Source of the DNA: JAMXLJ01 sp036558745
GTDB lineage: Bacteria > Actinomycetota > Acidimicrobiia > IMCC26256 > JAMXLJ01
Assembly (NCBI GenBank): GCA_036558745.1
Contig: DATBEZ010000006.1
Span: 1 to 64,000, forward strand
DNA: 64,000 bases
Reading direction: 5' to 3'
Position 1 is the stretch's first letter. The number at the start of each line of letters is the position of its first letter. The notes beneath the pieces are model-generated. The model did no database searches. It was not told where the DNA came from and saw only the letters and a program-made list of their open reading frames with translations. The position numbers and the translations under genes were made by a program. Positions 6,852 to 15,459 of the stretch are shown here, in pieces.

Positions 6852-9425
6852 TCAGTGAGCGAGCCGGTCGCCGATGATGTGCTCGGCCTCGAGACGCCGG
6901 AGCGTGTCGTCGTCGAGTCCGAGCTCGCCGTGCAGGATCTCGCGGTTGTGCTGGCCGAGTGACGGCGGGCCGAACCGGTGCGGCCGGTCGAGGAACGAGA
7001 ACTGCATCGGCCAACCCGGGTAGCGCCGGGTGCCCGTCTTCAGCGCGTCGAGCGCCTGGTAGTAGTCGCGTGCGATGAGTTGGGGCTGGTCGTAGAGGCG
7101 GTCGACGCGGACCTGGCGCGCGACGGGCACGCCGTGCACGCGGAGTCGTGCGACGACCTCGTCGGCGGGCCAGCTCGCGGTCCAACGTGCGAGGTGGTCG
7201 TCGACGGCGTCGTGGTGGGCGCGACGGCCGTCGGCGTGCGCGAGCTCGGGCGCGCGGGCCCAGTCGGGTTCGTCGAGCGCCCGCACGAGCCCGTCCCAGT
7301 CGGCGTCGTCACGCACCGAGATCGCGACCCAGTCGCCCGGGGGCGGGAGATCGGCCGCGCCCGATCCGCCGGTGCCGGGCGCGCACGGGTAGACGCCCTG
7401 GGGCGCGCAACGACGGTCGCGGTTGCCCTCGCGGTGCGCGAGACGCCGGTTGAGGGACCAGTCGATCACCTGCTCGACGGTGAGGTTGGCGCCGACCTCG
7501 AGCTGCGCGATCTCGATCATCTGCCCCTCGCCGGTGCGGCGGCGGTGCTCGAGCGCCGCCTGGATCGCGACGGCGGCGTGCATGCCGATGACGGGGTCGA
7601 GGAAGCCGCCCGGGTTCATCGGACGGTCGGGCTCGCCCGTCACCGCGCACATGCCGGACGCCTGCTCGATGCCCATGGCCCAACCGACGTAGTCGCGCCA
7701 CGGCCCTTCGAGACCGAAGCCGGGCATGCGCACCATGACGATGTCGGGTCGCAGCGCGCGGAGGCGCTCGTAGCCGAGGCCGAATTGGTCGACCACGCGA
7801 GCCGAGAAGTTCTCGATCACGACGTCGGCGCGCGGCACGAGGCGTTCGAGCAGCTCGCGCCCTTCGGGGCGGGTGAGATCGAGCGTGAGGTCGCGCTTGT
7901 CGAGGTTGGTGGCCTGCCAGATGCCGCTGCGGTCGTAGTAGTCGTCACCCTCCTGGGGGAACGCGCCGGAGAAGCGGAAGCCGTCGGGGCGCTGGACCGA
8001 CTCGAGCTTGATGACGTCGGCGCCGAGCGCGCCGAGGTACATGCCTGCGTAGGGACCGGCCCAGAACGTGCCCAGGTCGAGGACCCGGAGCCCGGCGAAG
8101 GGCAGGTACCCCTCACCGCGTGCACCTCGCGCCGAATCGCCCGCCGATTCGGCGGGACGCGCGGCGAGTTCGGCGCCGAACGCGCCGACTTCGGCGCGAG
8201 GTGTTCGCTGACCTGCGGTTGCTCGCGCCGAATCGCTCGCCGATTCGGCGCGAGTCGCGGGGAAGGAGGGGTGGGTGGTGACGTCGAGCGGGGGCGGGGG
8301 GCCGTGCCGATGCGCCGGCGTCCGACCCAACCGCCACGGCGGGCCGGGCAGCGGGGACCCGCCCTCGGCCTCGGCCCCCGCCTCGGCCTCGAAGAACTCG
8401 CGCTGCGAGAACTGCGCGCACGACAGCAGCGACCGCCCGTCACCGACCGGGGCGGCCGGGATGCGGAACGCCTGGCTCAGCTCGACGATCTCCTCGCCCG
8501 TGTGCTCGTCCAGCCACGGCTGCAGACGGGCGTAGAACTTCTCGAGCTCCGGGCCGCCCCAGCCGAGCTCGGTCTGGCGTCCCGCGAACTCGTCGAGGCC
8601 GGCCATCGCGCACACGTCCTGCCAGTGTTGGCCGGTCAGGCAGTTGATGCCGACCCATCCGTCGCGACAGCGGACGATGCCCGGCAGCGTCGCGTGCCGT
8701 TGATCCGGAGGAGGCAGCCCGAGCGCGCGCAGGCTCTCGTTGAACAGCATCGGGTACGCGAGCGTGCCGACCAGGCATTCCAGCATCGACAGGTCGACGG
8801 TCACCGCAGCCGCGGTGTCGCGTGCGGCCCAGATCGCGGTGAGGGTGGCCGCGGCGGCGAACGCGGCGACCGTGTACTCGCTCAGCCGTCCACCGAACTG
8901 CACCGGACGCCGGCCGGGCAGACCGTGGGCCGAGACCCACCCACCCATCGCCTGCAGGGTGAGATCGGTGACCGGGACCTCGCGTGCCGGTCCCACCTGC
9001 CCGAACGGCGCGATCCGCACGAGCGCGAGCTCCCGGTTGCGCGCGACGAGCTGCTCAGGTGCCAGCCCTCGGTCTTCGAGCCCGCCGGGACCGAGGCTCT
9101 CGACCACGGCGTCCGCAGCCTCGAGGAGCTCCCACACGGCCGACGAATCCGCGTCGACGGCGACGATGCTGCGTTTTCCCGCGTTCAGGGCGCGAAAGAG
9201 TCCCGAGCGTTCCCCGTCGACGACGTCACCCGGGAACGGACCCCACGCGCGCAGCGGGTCACCCGTCGGCGGCTCCACCTTGATGACGTCGGCGCCCAGG
9301 TCGGCGAGCAATTTCGTGGCGTAGCCCGCGGCGATCTCGCCGCCGAGCTCGACGATGCGTACACCGTGCAACGCGCGTGGCGCTCCGGACCGGCCGGTGT
9401 CGTCCCGCTCTCGACCCCGCGCCAC
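6852..9425 (-). CDS. Fused double-domain CaiB/BaiF family CoA-transferase
   Basis: 857 residues from the GTG at 9425; the open frame to 9542 adds non-family sequence. Two class III CoA-transferase domains lie in tandem. The first covers residues about 15-390 (LHGVRIVELGGEIAAGYATK, LADLGADVIKVEPPTGDP). The second covers about 460-857 (LRVLDLGTFWAGPYAGMYLG, LGALGADVIKLE, NLDKRDLTLDL). Class III enzymes move CoA between acids using an active-site Asp. I could not place the Asp securely in both halves, so one may be inactive. The linker at about residues 390-450 is low-complexity and encoded by palindromic DNA (see repeat at 8126). Double-length CaiB proteins occur in actinobacterial steroid and aromatic pathways. 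The substrate is unknown. Confidence 0.85.
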   Translation of the reverse strand: MARGRERDDTGRSGAPRALHGVRIVELGGEIAAGYATKLLADLGADVIKVEPPTGDPLRAWGPFPGDVVDGERSGLFRALNAGKRSIVAVDADSSAVWELLEAADAVVESLGPGGLEDRGLAPEQLVARNRELALVRIAPFGQVGPAREVPVTDLTLQAMGGWVSAHGLPGRRPVQFGGRLSEYTVAAFAAAATLTAIWAARDTAAAVTVDLSMLECLVGTLAYPMLFNESLRALGLPPPDQRHATLPGIVRCRDGWVGINCLTGQHWQDVCAMAGLDEFAGRQTELGWGGPELEKFYARLQPWLDEHTGEEIVELSQAFRIPAAPVGDGRSLLSCAQFSQREFFEAEAGAEAEGGSPLPGPPWRLGRTPAHRHGPPPPLDVTTHPSFPATRAESASDSARATAGQRTPRAEVGAFGAELAARPAESAGDSARGARGEGYLPFAGLRVLDLGTFWAGPYAGMYLGALGADVIKLESVQRPDGFRFSGAFPQEGDDYYDRSGIWQATNLDKRDLTLDLTRPEGRELLERLVPRADVVIENFSARVVDQFGLGYERLRALRPDIVMVRMPGFGLEGPWRDYVGWAMGIEQASGMCAVTGEPDRPMNPGGFLDPVIGMHAAVAIQAALEHRRRTGEGQMIEIAQLEVGANLTVEQVIDWSLNRRLAHREGNRDRRCAPQGVYPCAPGTGGSGAADLPPPGDWVAISVRDDADWDGLVRALDEPDWARAPELAHADGRRAHHDAVDDHLARWTASWPADEVVARLRVHGVPVARQVRVDRLYDQPQLIARDYYQALDALKTGTRRYPGWPMQFSFLDRPHRFGPPSLGQHNREILHGELGLDDDTLRRLEAEHIIGDRLAH
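8126..8254. repeat. Intragenic palindromic repeat block encoding the CoA-transferase linker
   Basis: Three palindromes sit in one 129-base block. 8222-8235 pairs perfectly with 8241-8254 (14-bp arms CTCGCGCCGAATCG, 5-base loop). 8130-8139 pairs with 8145-8154 (10-bp arms, same core GCCGAATCG). 8168-8181 is the 14-base palindrome GTTCGGCGCCGAAC. The arm CTCGCGCCGAATCG occurs identically at 8126 and 8222. On the coding strand the block is read in frame and gives two related peptides, RAESASDSAR and PAESAGDSAR. The surrounding gene keeps its frame. Confidence 0.8.
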
Positions 9426-9565
9426 GCGTGACAGCTTAGAGCAGCACAATTGTTCGGCGGTCCGCTTGCGAACCCTCGACGCATCCGCGATCGTCGCACC
9501 GGAGTGGGCGAGCGGGGAAGAGGGCACAACGGAGCAGCGCACGATCTCTGGAGGTCAGGAACCGA

Positions 9566-10357
9566 ATGCCCGTGGTCATCGCGGTGCTCGTGGCCCTGCT
9601 GTGGGTCTTCGCATTGCGACGTTGGTACCGCCAAGCCCCGACACCGCTCGAGTCGGTCGAGCATCAACAGCGCGCGCTCGACGCGTTGCAGCACGCCGCG
9701 TCACGGGCGCGCATCCCGACATCGCCCGGACCGACGAGCCGACCCGCTCCCATGCCCCCGCTCCACGGAGGACGCCCCCAACGTTCGTGGGCGCCGCTCG
9801 TCGTCGCGATGGCGGGCACGCTGCTCCTCGTCGGCGTCGGCGCGATCTGGTGGGTCGGACGCAGCTCCACCAACGACCAGTCCGCGATCTCGGCGACCTC
9901 ACCCACCACGCGCGCTCGACGGCCGGCCTCGACGACCACCACGACCACGGCACCGCCGACGACCACGACGACGGCACCGATCGCGCACGCGACCATCACG
10001 AACCAGACGTCGAGCTCGATCGTCTTCGCTGTCGACAAGCCGACGTTCACCGTGACGATCGCGGCCACGGCCCCGTGCTGGGTGCGCGCGACCGCGCCGA
10101 CCGCGACCGCGAGCAGCACGTCGACGTCGACATCGGGCTCCAACTCGAGCTCGGGCTCGTCGTCACAGACAACCGTCTTCGAGAAGACACTCCAGTCGGG
10201 CGACACACAGCCGATCCCCGCCGTCGGCGCGTTGCAGCTTCGCCTGGGTGCAGCCAACAACGTGACGATCGCGCTCGACGGTCAACCGGTCACGCTGCCG
10301 ACACCGGTCCGCAACACGCTCAGCTTGACGTTCAACGGGAGCACCAATGGAGCATGA
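9566..10357 (+). CDS. Membrane protein with RodZ-type DUF4115-like C-terminal domain
   Basis: 263 residues with a good ribosome-binding site (GGAGGTCAGGA) before the ATG. A hydrophobic N-terminal stretch (residues 2-17) is followed by a Pro-rich region and a strong membrane helix at about 76-97 (VVAMAGTLLLVGVGAIWWVG). A Thr/Pro linker (TTTTTTAPPTTTTTAP) leads to a C-terminal beta-rich domain at about 160-263, with PCWVRATAP, FEKTLQSGDTQPIPA and LRLGAANNVTIALDG. That pattern is typical of the DUF4115 domain of RodZ. RodZ normally has an N-terminal HTH in the same chain; here an HTH protein is encoded next door (10347), overlapping by 11 bases. A role in cell shape or envelope assembly is inferred. 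Confidence 0.72.
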   Translation: MPVVIAVLVALLWVFALRRWYRQAPTPLESVEHQQRALDALQHAASRARIPTSPGPTSRPAPMPPLHGGRPQRSWAPLVVAMAGTLLLVGVGAIWWVGRSSTNDQSAISATSPTTRARRPASTTTTTTAPPTTTTTAPIAHATITNQTSSSIVFAVDKPTFTVTIAATAPCWVRATAPTATASSTSTSTSGSNSSSGSSSQTTVFEKTLQSGDTQPIPAVGALQLRLGAANNVTIALDGQPVTLPTPVRNTLSLTFNGSTNGA

Positions 10358-10928
10358 CGACGCGGTCACGGACCACGCCGGCTCGCCGACGGACGATGCG
10401 TCCGACGCGTCCGACGCGACGGTCGACATCAGCGCGCAAGCACCCGACGAGGTGTACGACGACATCGTCGAGATCGCGACCCTGCCCCACTCGCCGCGCA
10501 CGGTCGTGCCACCCCGCCGCTCGGGCAACCGGCACGGCGTGAACGAGGCCCAACGCTGGACCGACTTCGGGCGCTTCGTCACCGAGCGCCGCGACGAGAT
10601 CGGTCTGAGCCGGCGCGCCGCAGCGAAGAAGGCCAAGCTCCCCGAGGCGACGTTGCGGGCGCTCGAGTCGGGATACCAGACCGCATACGGGGGCGTGCGG
10701 GTCCTGCCCAACCTGACGACCGACGAGCTCGGCCGCCTCGCCGACGCGCTCGAGATGGACCCGGTCGAGCTGCGCACCCGCCTCGGCCGTCCCGCACCCC
10801 GCCTGATCAGCGGCAACGAGCACCCGGACTCCCGCGCCACGTCGCTCGCCCGGCGCATCGCCCGCCTCGACGAGACCGACCGCCAGCTCGTCGAGCTGCT
10901 CGTCGAACGACTCTCGCAGCGCGACTGA
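10347..10928 (+). CDS. XRE-type helix-turn-helix protein
   Basis: 193 residues starting inside the end of the DUF4115-like gene. Residues 1-70 are acidic and probably disordered. Residues about 70-145 form a Cro/CI-type HTH: WTDFGRFVTERRDEIGLSRR, then AAAKKAKLPEATLRALESGY and LTTDELGRLADALEMDP. The C terminus is a short charged helix (LDETDRQLVELLVERLSQRD). The translational overlap implies coordinated expression with the upstream membrane protein. Together the two resemble a RodZ whose HTH and periplasmic parts are in separate genes and in reversed order. DNA binding is possible but not required, since the RodZ HTH contacts MreB. Confidence 0.75.
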   Translation: MEHDDAVTDHAGSPTDDASDASDATVDISAQAPDEVYDDIVEIATLPHSPRTVVPPRRSGNRHGVNEAQRWTDFGRFVTERRDEIGLSRRAAAKKAKLPEATLRALESGYQTAYGGVRVLPNLTTDELGRLADALEMDPVELRTRLGRPAPRLISGNEHPDSRATSLARRIARLDETDRQLVELLVERLSQRD

Positions 10929-10960
10929 CACGGCCCCGCGCGCCGGCGCCGCCGAACTCC

Positions 10961-12220
10961 TCAGCTCGTCGGCAGCTCGCGGAACGGCGCGGTCTTGTCG
11001 GGACGCGCCTCACCCGGAAGGCCGAGCACCCGCTCCCCGATCACGTTGCGCTGGATCTGCTCCGTGCCACCGCCGATGCGGATCCCCCACTGACCGAGGA
11101 ACTGCTGCTGCCACAGCCCGTTCTGCCTCGCGTCCTCGCCGATCAACATCCCGGACGCGCCCTGCAGCGCGAGCCCGAGGTCGCCGTTCTTCGCGACGTG
11201 CTGCGACATCGCGAGCTTCAGCACCGAGCTCTCCGGTCCCGGCATCTTGCCCTGCTTGATCGCGGCCTGTGCGCGTGCACCGAGGTACTTGATGAGCTCG
11301 AAGCGGACGAACGCGTCGACGAGCGACTGCCGCAGGACCGGGTCGGTGTTCACGCCACACGCGCGCGCGAGACGCTTGAAGTCGCCGAAGCCGAGCCCCG
11401 ATCCGCCGCCACCGATCAGTGTCCGCTCGTTCGCGAGCGTTGTCTGCGTGACGCCCCAGCCACCGTTCACCGCGCCGACCACGTTCTCGGCTGGGATGCG
11501 CACCTCGCTCAGGAACACCTCGTTGAAGTGCGCGACACCGTTGATCTGACGGAGCGGTCGCACCTCGATCCCGGGCGTGTGCATGTCGACGAGGAAGTAC
11601 GTGATCCCCTTGTGCTTGGGAACGTCGACGTCGCTGCGCGCGAGCAGGATGCCCATGTCACTGTGGTGCGCGCCCGAGTTCCACACCTTCTGCCCGTCGA
11701 CGATCCACTCGTCGCCGTCGCGCACTGCCCGCGTGCGCAGACCGGCAAGGTCGGAGCCCGCGCCCGGCTCGCTGAAGAGCTGGCACCACACCTCGTCGCC
11801 TCGCAGCAGAGCAGGCACGTAACGCTGCTTCTGCTCCTCGGTGCCGTGCACGAGCAGCGTCGGCACGACCATGCCGAGCCCGACCGCGAACACACCCGCG
11901 TCGACGTCGAAGCGCGCCTGCTCCTGGGCGAAGATGCGAGCCTGCTTCGCGGTCCCGCCCCGTCCGCCGTACTCGGTCGGCACGTTGATCCCGGCCCAAC
12001 CGCCCTCGAAGAGGGTTCGCTGCCATCCCTGGCAGCGTCGCACGTGCTCGGCGTCCGCCTCGGGCGAGTTGTCGGCCGACGCGTAGCGCCGGGTGAACTC
12101 GTTCTCGACCTCACGGGGCTTCGCGTGGCGCTGCAGCCAGGCGCGCGCCTCGGCCCGGAACGCCGCGTCCTCCGGCGACTCGTCGTCGAGGGCGCGCGGC
12201 GGCGCGCCGGCCGTGCTCAC
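10961..12220 (-). CDS. Acyl-CoA dehydrogenase
   Basis: A 419-residue flavoprotein with a longer N terminus than the FadE28/29 types here. Blocks: GWAGINVPTEYGGRGG, WCQLFSEPGAGSDLAGLRTR, DGQKVWNSGAHHSDMGILLA, LRQINGVAHFNEVFLSEVRI and the end GGTEQIQRNVIGERVLGLPG. FAD-dependent alpha,beta-dehydrogenation of an acyl-CoA is the family reaction. The start overlaps the stop of the upstream SDR (12217) by four bases, so a dehydrogenase and a hydroxyacyl-CoA dehydrogenase are co-translated. It is probably the last gene of the minus-strand run that begins at 16462. The chain carries its own full set of family blocks and may be a homotetramer. Substrate not determinable. Confidence 0.88.
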   Translation of the reverse strand: MSTAGAPPRALDDESPEDAAFRAEARAWLQRHAKPREVENEFTRRYASADNSPEADAEHVRRCQGWQRTLFEGGWAGINVPTEYGGRGGTAKQARIFAQEQARFDVDAGVFAVGLGMVVPTLLVHGTEEQKQRYVPALLRGDEVWCQLFSEPGAGSDLAGLRTRAVRDGDEWIVDGQKVWNSGAHHSDMGILLARSDVDVPKHKGITYFLVDMHTPGIEVRPLRQINGVAHFNEVFLSEVRIPAENVVGAVNGGWGVTQTTLANERTLIGGGGSGLGFGDFKRLARACGVNTDPVLRQSLVDAFVRFELIKYLGARAQAAIKQGKMPGPESSVLKLAMSQHVAKNGDLGLALQGASGMLIGEDARQNGLWQQQFLGQWGIRIGGGTEQIQRNVIGERVLGLPGEARPDKTAPFRELPTS

Positions 12221-13125
12221 TGCGCGCCGATGACCCGGACCGGCTCGATCTTCGCTACGAGGTCACGCACGACCGGACCGAGCTCGGCGGGCTCCCAGCG
12301 CTCGCCCTTGTCGACGCCGGGCAGAGGCCGCCAGTTGTCGGCGATCGACACCTTGCCGCCCTGCACCTCGAACACGTGGCCGCTCACGCCGGCCGAGTCG
12401 TGGCTGCCGAGCCACACGACGAGCGGCGAGATGTTGCCCGGGTCCATCGCGTCGAACCCGTCGGTGGGCACGGCCATGTTGTCGGCGAAGAGGTTCTCGG
12501 TCATGCGGGTACGGGCGACCGGCGCGATCGCGTTGACCCCGACGCCGTAACGGCCCAGCTCCGCGCCGGCCACACGCGCGAACGACGCGATGCCCGACTT
12601 CGCGGCCGCGTAGTTGGCCTGGCCGATGTTGCCGTAGAGGCCGGCGGCCGAGCTGGTGCACACGACACGGGCGTCGACCTGCTCGCCCGCCTTCGTCTGC
12701 TCGCGCCAATACGCGGCGGCGTGACGGGTCGGGCAGAAGTGCCCCCGCAGGTGCACGCGCATGACCGCGTCCCAGTCGTCCTCGGTCATGTTGACGAGCA
12801 TCCGGTCGCGCAGGATGCCGGCGTTGTTCACAACCGTGTCGAGCCGGCCGAACGTCTCGACCGCGCTGTCGATCAGTCGCTTCGCACCGTTCCAGTCCGC
12901 GACGTCGTCGCCGTTCGCGACCGCTTCGCCGCCCATCCCCCGGATGGTGTCGACGACCTCGCCCGCGGGCCCCGTGGAGCCACCGCTGCCGTCGACCTCC
13001 GCACCGAGGTCGTTGACGACGACCTTCGCGCCCTGACGCGCGAACTCCAACGCGTGACCGCGCCCGATGCCCCGTCCCGCGCCGGTAACGATGACGACGC
13101 GGCCCTCACAGATCTTCTCGCTCAT
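12217..13125 (-). CDS. SDR, Hsd4A-like 3-hydroxyacyl-CoA/17-beta-hydroxysteroid dehydrogenase
   Basis: 302 residues from the ATG at 13125; the upstream open frame is shadow. The NAD-binding motif is VTGAGRGIGRGHALEFARQG. NNAGILRDRML and VHLRGHFCPTRHAAAYWREQ match Rv3502c (Hsd4A) closely, and the active-site pair lies in GQANYAAAKSGI. The roughly 50-residue C-terminal tail after GHVFEVQGG is also typical. Hsd4A acts as a 3-hydroxyacyl-CoA dehydrogenase on the sterol side chain and can oxidise 17-beta-hydroxysteroids. It is followed by an acyl-CoA dehydrogenase and preceded by two aldolases, which fits a role in side-chain beta-oxidation. Orthology to Hsd4A is likely but not proven. Confidence 0.82.
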   Translation of the reverse strand: MSEKICEGRVVIVTGAGRGIGRGHALEFARQGAKVVVNDLGAEVDGSGGSTGPAGEVVDTIRGMGGEAVANGDDVADWNGAKRLIDSAVETFGRLDTVVNNAGILRDRMLVNMTEDDWDAVMRVHLRGHFCPTRHAAAYWREQTKAGEQVDARVVCTSSAAGLYGNIGQANYAAAKSGIASFARVAGAELGRYGVGVNAIAPVARTRMTENLFADNMAVPTDGFDAMDPGNISPLVVWLGSHDSAGVSGHVFEVQGGKVSIADNWRPLPGVDKGERWEPAELGPVVRDLVAKIEPVRVIGAQ

Positions 13126-13216
13126 GACTCCCTCAGCTCCGCCCTCCCGGCCTCCGGCCAGGGCTCCGCTTCGTCCGCACCCTTCGGCATGATCCCTCGG
13201 TGTACGAAAGGTTGGG

Positions 13217-14383
13217 TCACGACAGGTTCGGCTGGAGCTCGGACGACACGACCCACATGGCGAAGTACTGCGCCGCGCCGCCGTAGGCCTGGGCCAGCGC
13301 GACCTTCGCGCCCGGCACCTGGTGCTCGCCCGCGAGCCCGCGCACCTGCTGCGCGGCCTCACCGAAGCGCAACATGCCCGACGCGCCGATCGGGTTCGAC
13401 GACAGCACACCGCCCGACGGGTTCACCGGGAACGCGCCATCGATCTCCGTCTCGCCGGAGTCGACCATCTTCCAGCCCTCACCGGGACCGGCGATGTCGT
13501 GACCCTCGAGCCACATCGGCTCATACCACGAGAAGGGCACGTACAGCTCGGCGACGTCGATCTGCGCACGCGGGTTCGTGATGCCGACCTCTTGGTACAG
13601 CATCTTCGAGCACTCCACGCCGGCCTGCGGCCGCACCGTGTCGCGACCGGGGAACGAGCCGAGCTCGCTGCGCATCGCCGTGCCGAGCACCCACGCGGGC
13701 GGCCTCGACGCGGCGCGCCCGCCTTCCTCGTCGGTCAGCACCATCGCGGCCGCGCCGTCGGAGCTCGGGCACGACTCGAGGAAGTGGATGGGGTCCCACA
13801 GCATGGGGGACTCCTTCACCTTCTCGATCGTGATGTCGGGGAGCTGCAGGTGCGCATAGGGGTTCTTGGTCGCGTTGAGACGGTCCTTCACCGCGACCTT
13901 CCACCCGATGTGCTCCGGCGCGCCGGAGCCACGGATGTAGGACTTCATCCACGGAGCGAAGATGCCGCCCGCGCCCATGCCGCCGCTGCGCCCTCCCGCC
14001 AGGCCCCACTGCGCGTTGCCCTCGGACTGCTTCTCGTACGCGACCGTGAGGACGCGCTTGTGACGCCGGGCCATGATCAGCGACGAAGCGACGATCGACG
14101 TCGAGCCGCCGACGCTGCCCGCGGTGTGCACGCGCATCATCGGCTTGCCCGCGGCGCCGAGCGCGTCCGCGAGCGACAGCTCCGGCATCATCACACCCTC
14201 GAACGGGTCGGGGGCCTTGCCGATGACGACGGCCTCGATGTCACTCCACGTCATATCGGCGTCGTCGAGCGCGCGCTGCGCGGCCTCGCGGACGAGGCCC
14301 GGCAGCGACAGGTCGTCACGACGCTTCTTGTGCTTCGTCTGCCCGAAGCCGACGATCGCGCAGGGCTCGTGTGAGCTCGCCAT
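13217..14383 (-). CDS. SCP-x-type thiolase-like aldolase, Ltp3-like
   Basis: 388 residues from the ATG at 14383. A thiolase-fold lipid-transfer protein: CAIVGFGQTKHKKRRDDLSL start, VHTAGSVGGSTSIVASSLIM where true thiolases carry the nucleophilic Cys, HFLESCPSSDGAAAMVL, and NPSGGVLSSNPIGASGMLRF. No canonical Cys-His-Cys triad is visible, as expected for aldolase-type members. Size and position relative to the neighbours at 14389 and 15459 match M. tuberculosis Rv3523 (Ltp3). Ltp3/Ltp4 are implicated in removing branched C24 side chains of phytosterols in Rhodococcus. The five-base gap to the upstream gene supports one operon and probably a heteromeric complex. Confidence 0.83.
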   Translation of the reverse strand: MASSHEPCAIVGFGQTKHKKRRDDLSLPGLVREAAQRALDDADMTWSDIEAVVIGKAPDPFEGVMMPELSLADALGAAGKPMMRVHTAGSVGGSTSIVASSLIMARRHKRVLTVAYEKQSEGNAQWGLAGGRSGGMGAGGIFAPWMKSYIRGSGAPEHIGWKVAVKDRLNATKNPYAHLQLPDITIEKVKESPMLWDPIHFLESCPSSDGAAAMVLTDEEGGRAASRPPAWVLGTAMRSELGSFPGRDTVRPQAGVECSKMLYQEVGITNPRAQIDVAELYVPFSWYEPMWLEGHDIAGPGEGWKMVDSGETEIDGAFPVNPSGGVLSSNPIGASGMLRFGEAAQQVRGLAGEHQVPGAKVALAQAYGGAAQYFAMWVVSSELQPNLS

Positions 14384-14388
14384 GAGAC

Positions 14389-15459
14389 TCAGTCCCCTTC
14401 CAGCACGCAAACGAGGTTCTGCTGCAGGCACATGCCCGACGTCGCGTGGCCAACGGTGCGTGTGTGACCGCCTTCGACGATCTGCTTCGCGGCCTCCGCG
14501 ATGCGCGCCAACCCGACCGCCATCACGGGGTTCCCCGCAAGCGGACCGCCCGATGGGTTGATCGCGACGTCGTCGCCCAAGCCGAGCGCCTCCTTGAGCA
14601 CCGGCTCCTGGTGCGAGAAGGTTGCGCTCAGCTCCGCGACCTCGATCGGCGCGTCGCCGACGCCCGCGGCCTGACCCGCGAGCTTCGTGGACGTCGACAC
14701 GGTGAGATCGCGCATGCCCGGCTGGTGGGCCTCGATGCGGTGGTCGAGGCCGCGGATCCACGCCGGCCGCTCGCACACCTGGCGCGCCTTCTCGGCCGTC
14801 GCGAGGATCACCGCGGTCGCGCCGTCGGAGATCGGCGGCAGGTCGTGCGTGCGCAGCGGCGCGTTGACGTAGGGCTGCGCGAGCAGCTCGTCGACGTCGA
14901 ACTCGCCCGTCACCTGCGCGTGCGGGTTCTTCATCGCGTCACGCCGGCTGCGCGCCGCGATCTCGGCCATCTGGCGCTCGGTGACCTTGCCCGCGTCGAG
15001 CAGCGCGCGGGCCTGGATCGCGGCCATCGACACGGGATCGATCCCGAGCGGCGTCAACGTGTACGGGTCCATCTGCAGCGGATAGATCTCCGCGGGCTTC
15101 CCCGGTGACGACTTGCCCGAGCCGAACACGAGCGCCGTCTCGATGTCCTCGTGCTGCAGGCGGACCCACGCCTCGTAGAGGGCCCACGCGCCGTCCATCT
15201 CGACGTGGCTCTCGCTGATCGGAGGCCACGCACCAACGGCTTCGAGGTTCATCACGAACGCGAACGTCTGCCCCGACAGGTAGTCGCAGCTTCCGGCGCA
15301 CGTGAACCCGAGCTCGCGACGCGGGATCTTCGACATCTCCAGCGCCTCGTTGATCACCGGGAACAGGAACTGCACCTCGGTGGCCTGCGCCTGACGCTCG
15401 TTGCGCGCCTGCGCGTACCCGATGATCGCGATGTCCTTGAGCGGCTTCACTGCGGCCAT
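14389..15459 (-). CDS. SCP-x-type thiolase-like aldolase, Ltp4-like
   Basis: 356 residues from the ATG at 15459, whose first base overlaps the TGA of the upstream OB-fold gene (TGATG). Sequence signs: DIAIIGYAQARNERQAQATE, FTCAGSCDYLSGQTFAF, VFGSGKSSPGK, LPPISDGATAVILA and INPSGGPLAGNPVMAVGLAR. It is shorter than the neighbour at 13217, as Rv3522 (Ltp4) is relative to Ltp3. In rhodococci Ltp3 and Ltp4 are both needed for C24-branched sterol side chains, by aldol cleavage. Tight coupling to the Zn-ribbon/OB proteins suggests a complex like Ltp2 with the DUF35 domain of ChsH2. Substrate inferred only from homology. Confidence 0.83.
   Translation of the reverse strand: MAAVKPLKDIAIIGYAQARNERQAQATEVQFLFPVINEALEMSKIPRRELGFTCAGSCDYLSGQTFAFVMNLEAVGAWPPISESHVEMDGAWALYEAWVRLQHEDIETALVFGSGKSSPGKPAEIYPLQMDPYTLTPLGIDPVSMAAIQARALLDAGKVTERQMAEIAARSRRDAMKNPHAQVTGEFDVDELLAQPYVNAPLRTHDLPPISDGATAVILATAEKARQVCERPAWIRGLDHRIEAHQPGMRDLTVSTSTKLAGQAAGVGDAPIEVAELSATFSHQEPVLKEALGLGDDVAINPSGGPLAGNPVMAVGLARIAEAAKQIVEGGHTRTVGHATSGMCLQQNLVCVLEGD

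Noticed and set aside
6978..9431. 817-codon plus-strand open frame
   Set aside because: Antisense to the fused CoA-transferase; composition is Arg/Ala/Val-rich with no domain. GC-rich codon bias opens such frames. Same reasoning for the long antisense frames at 16868-18952, 19819-22461, 23249-25732 and 45055-47508.
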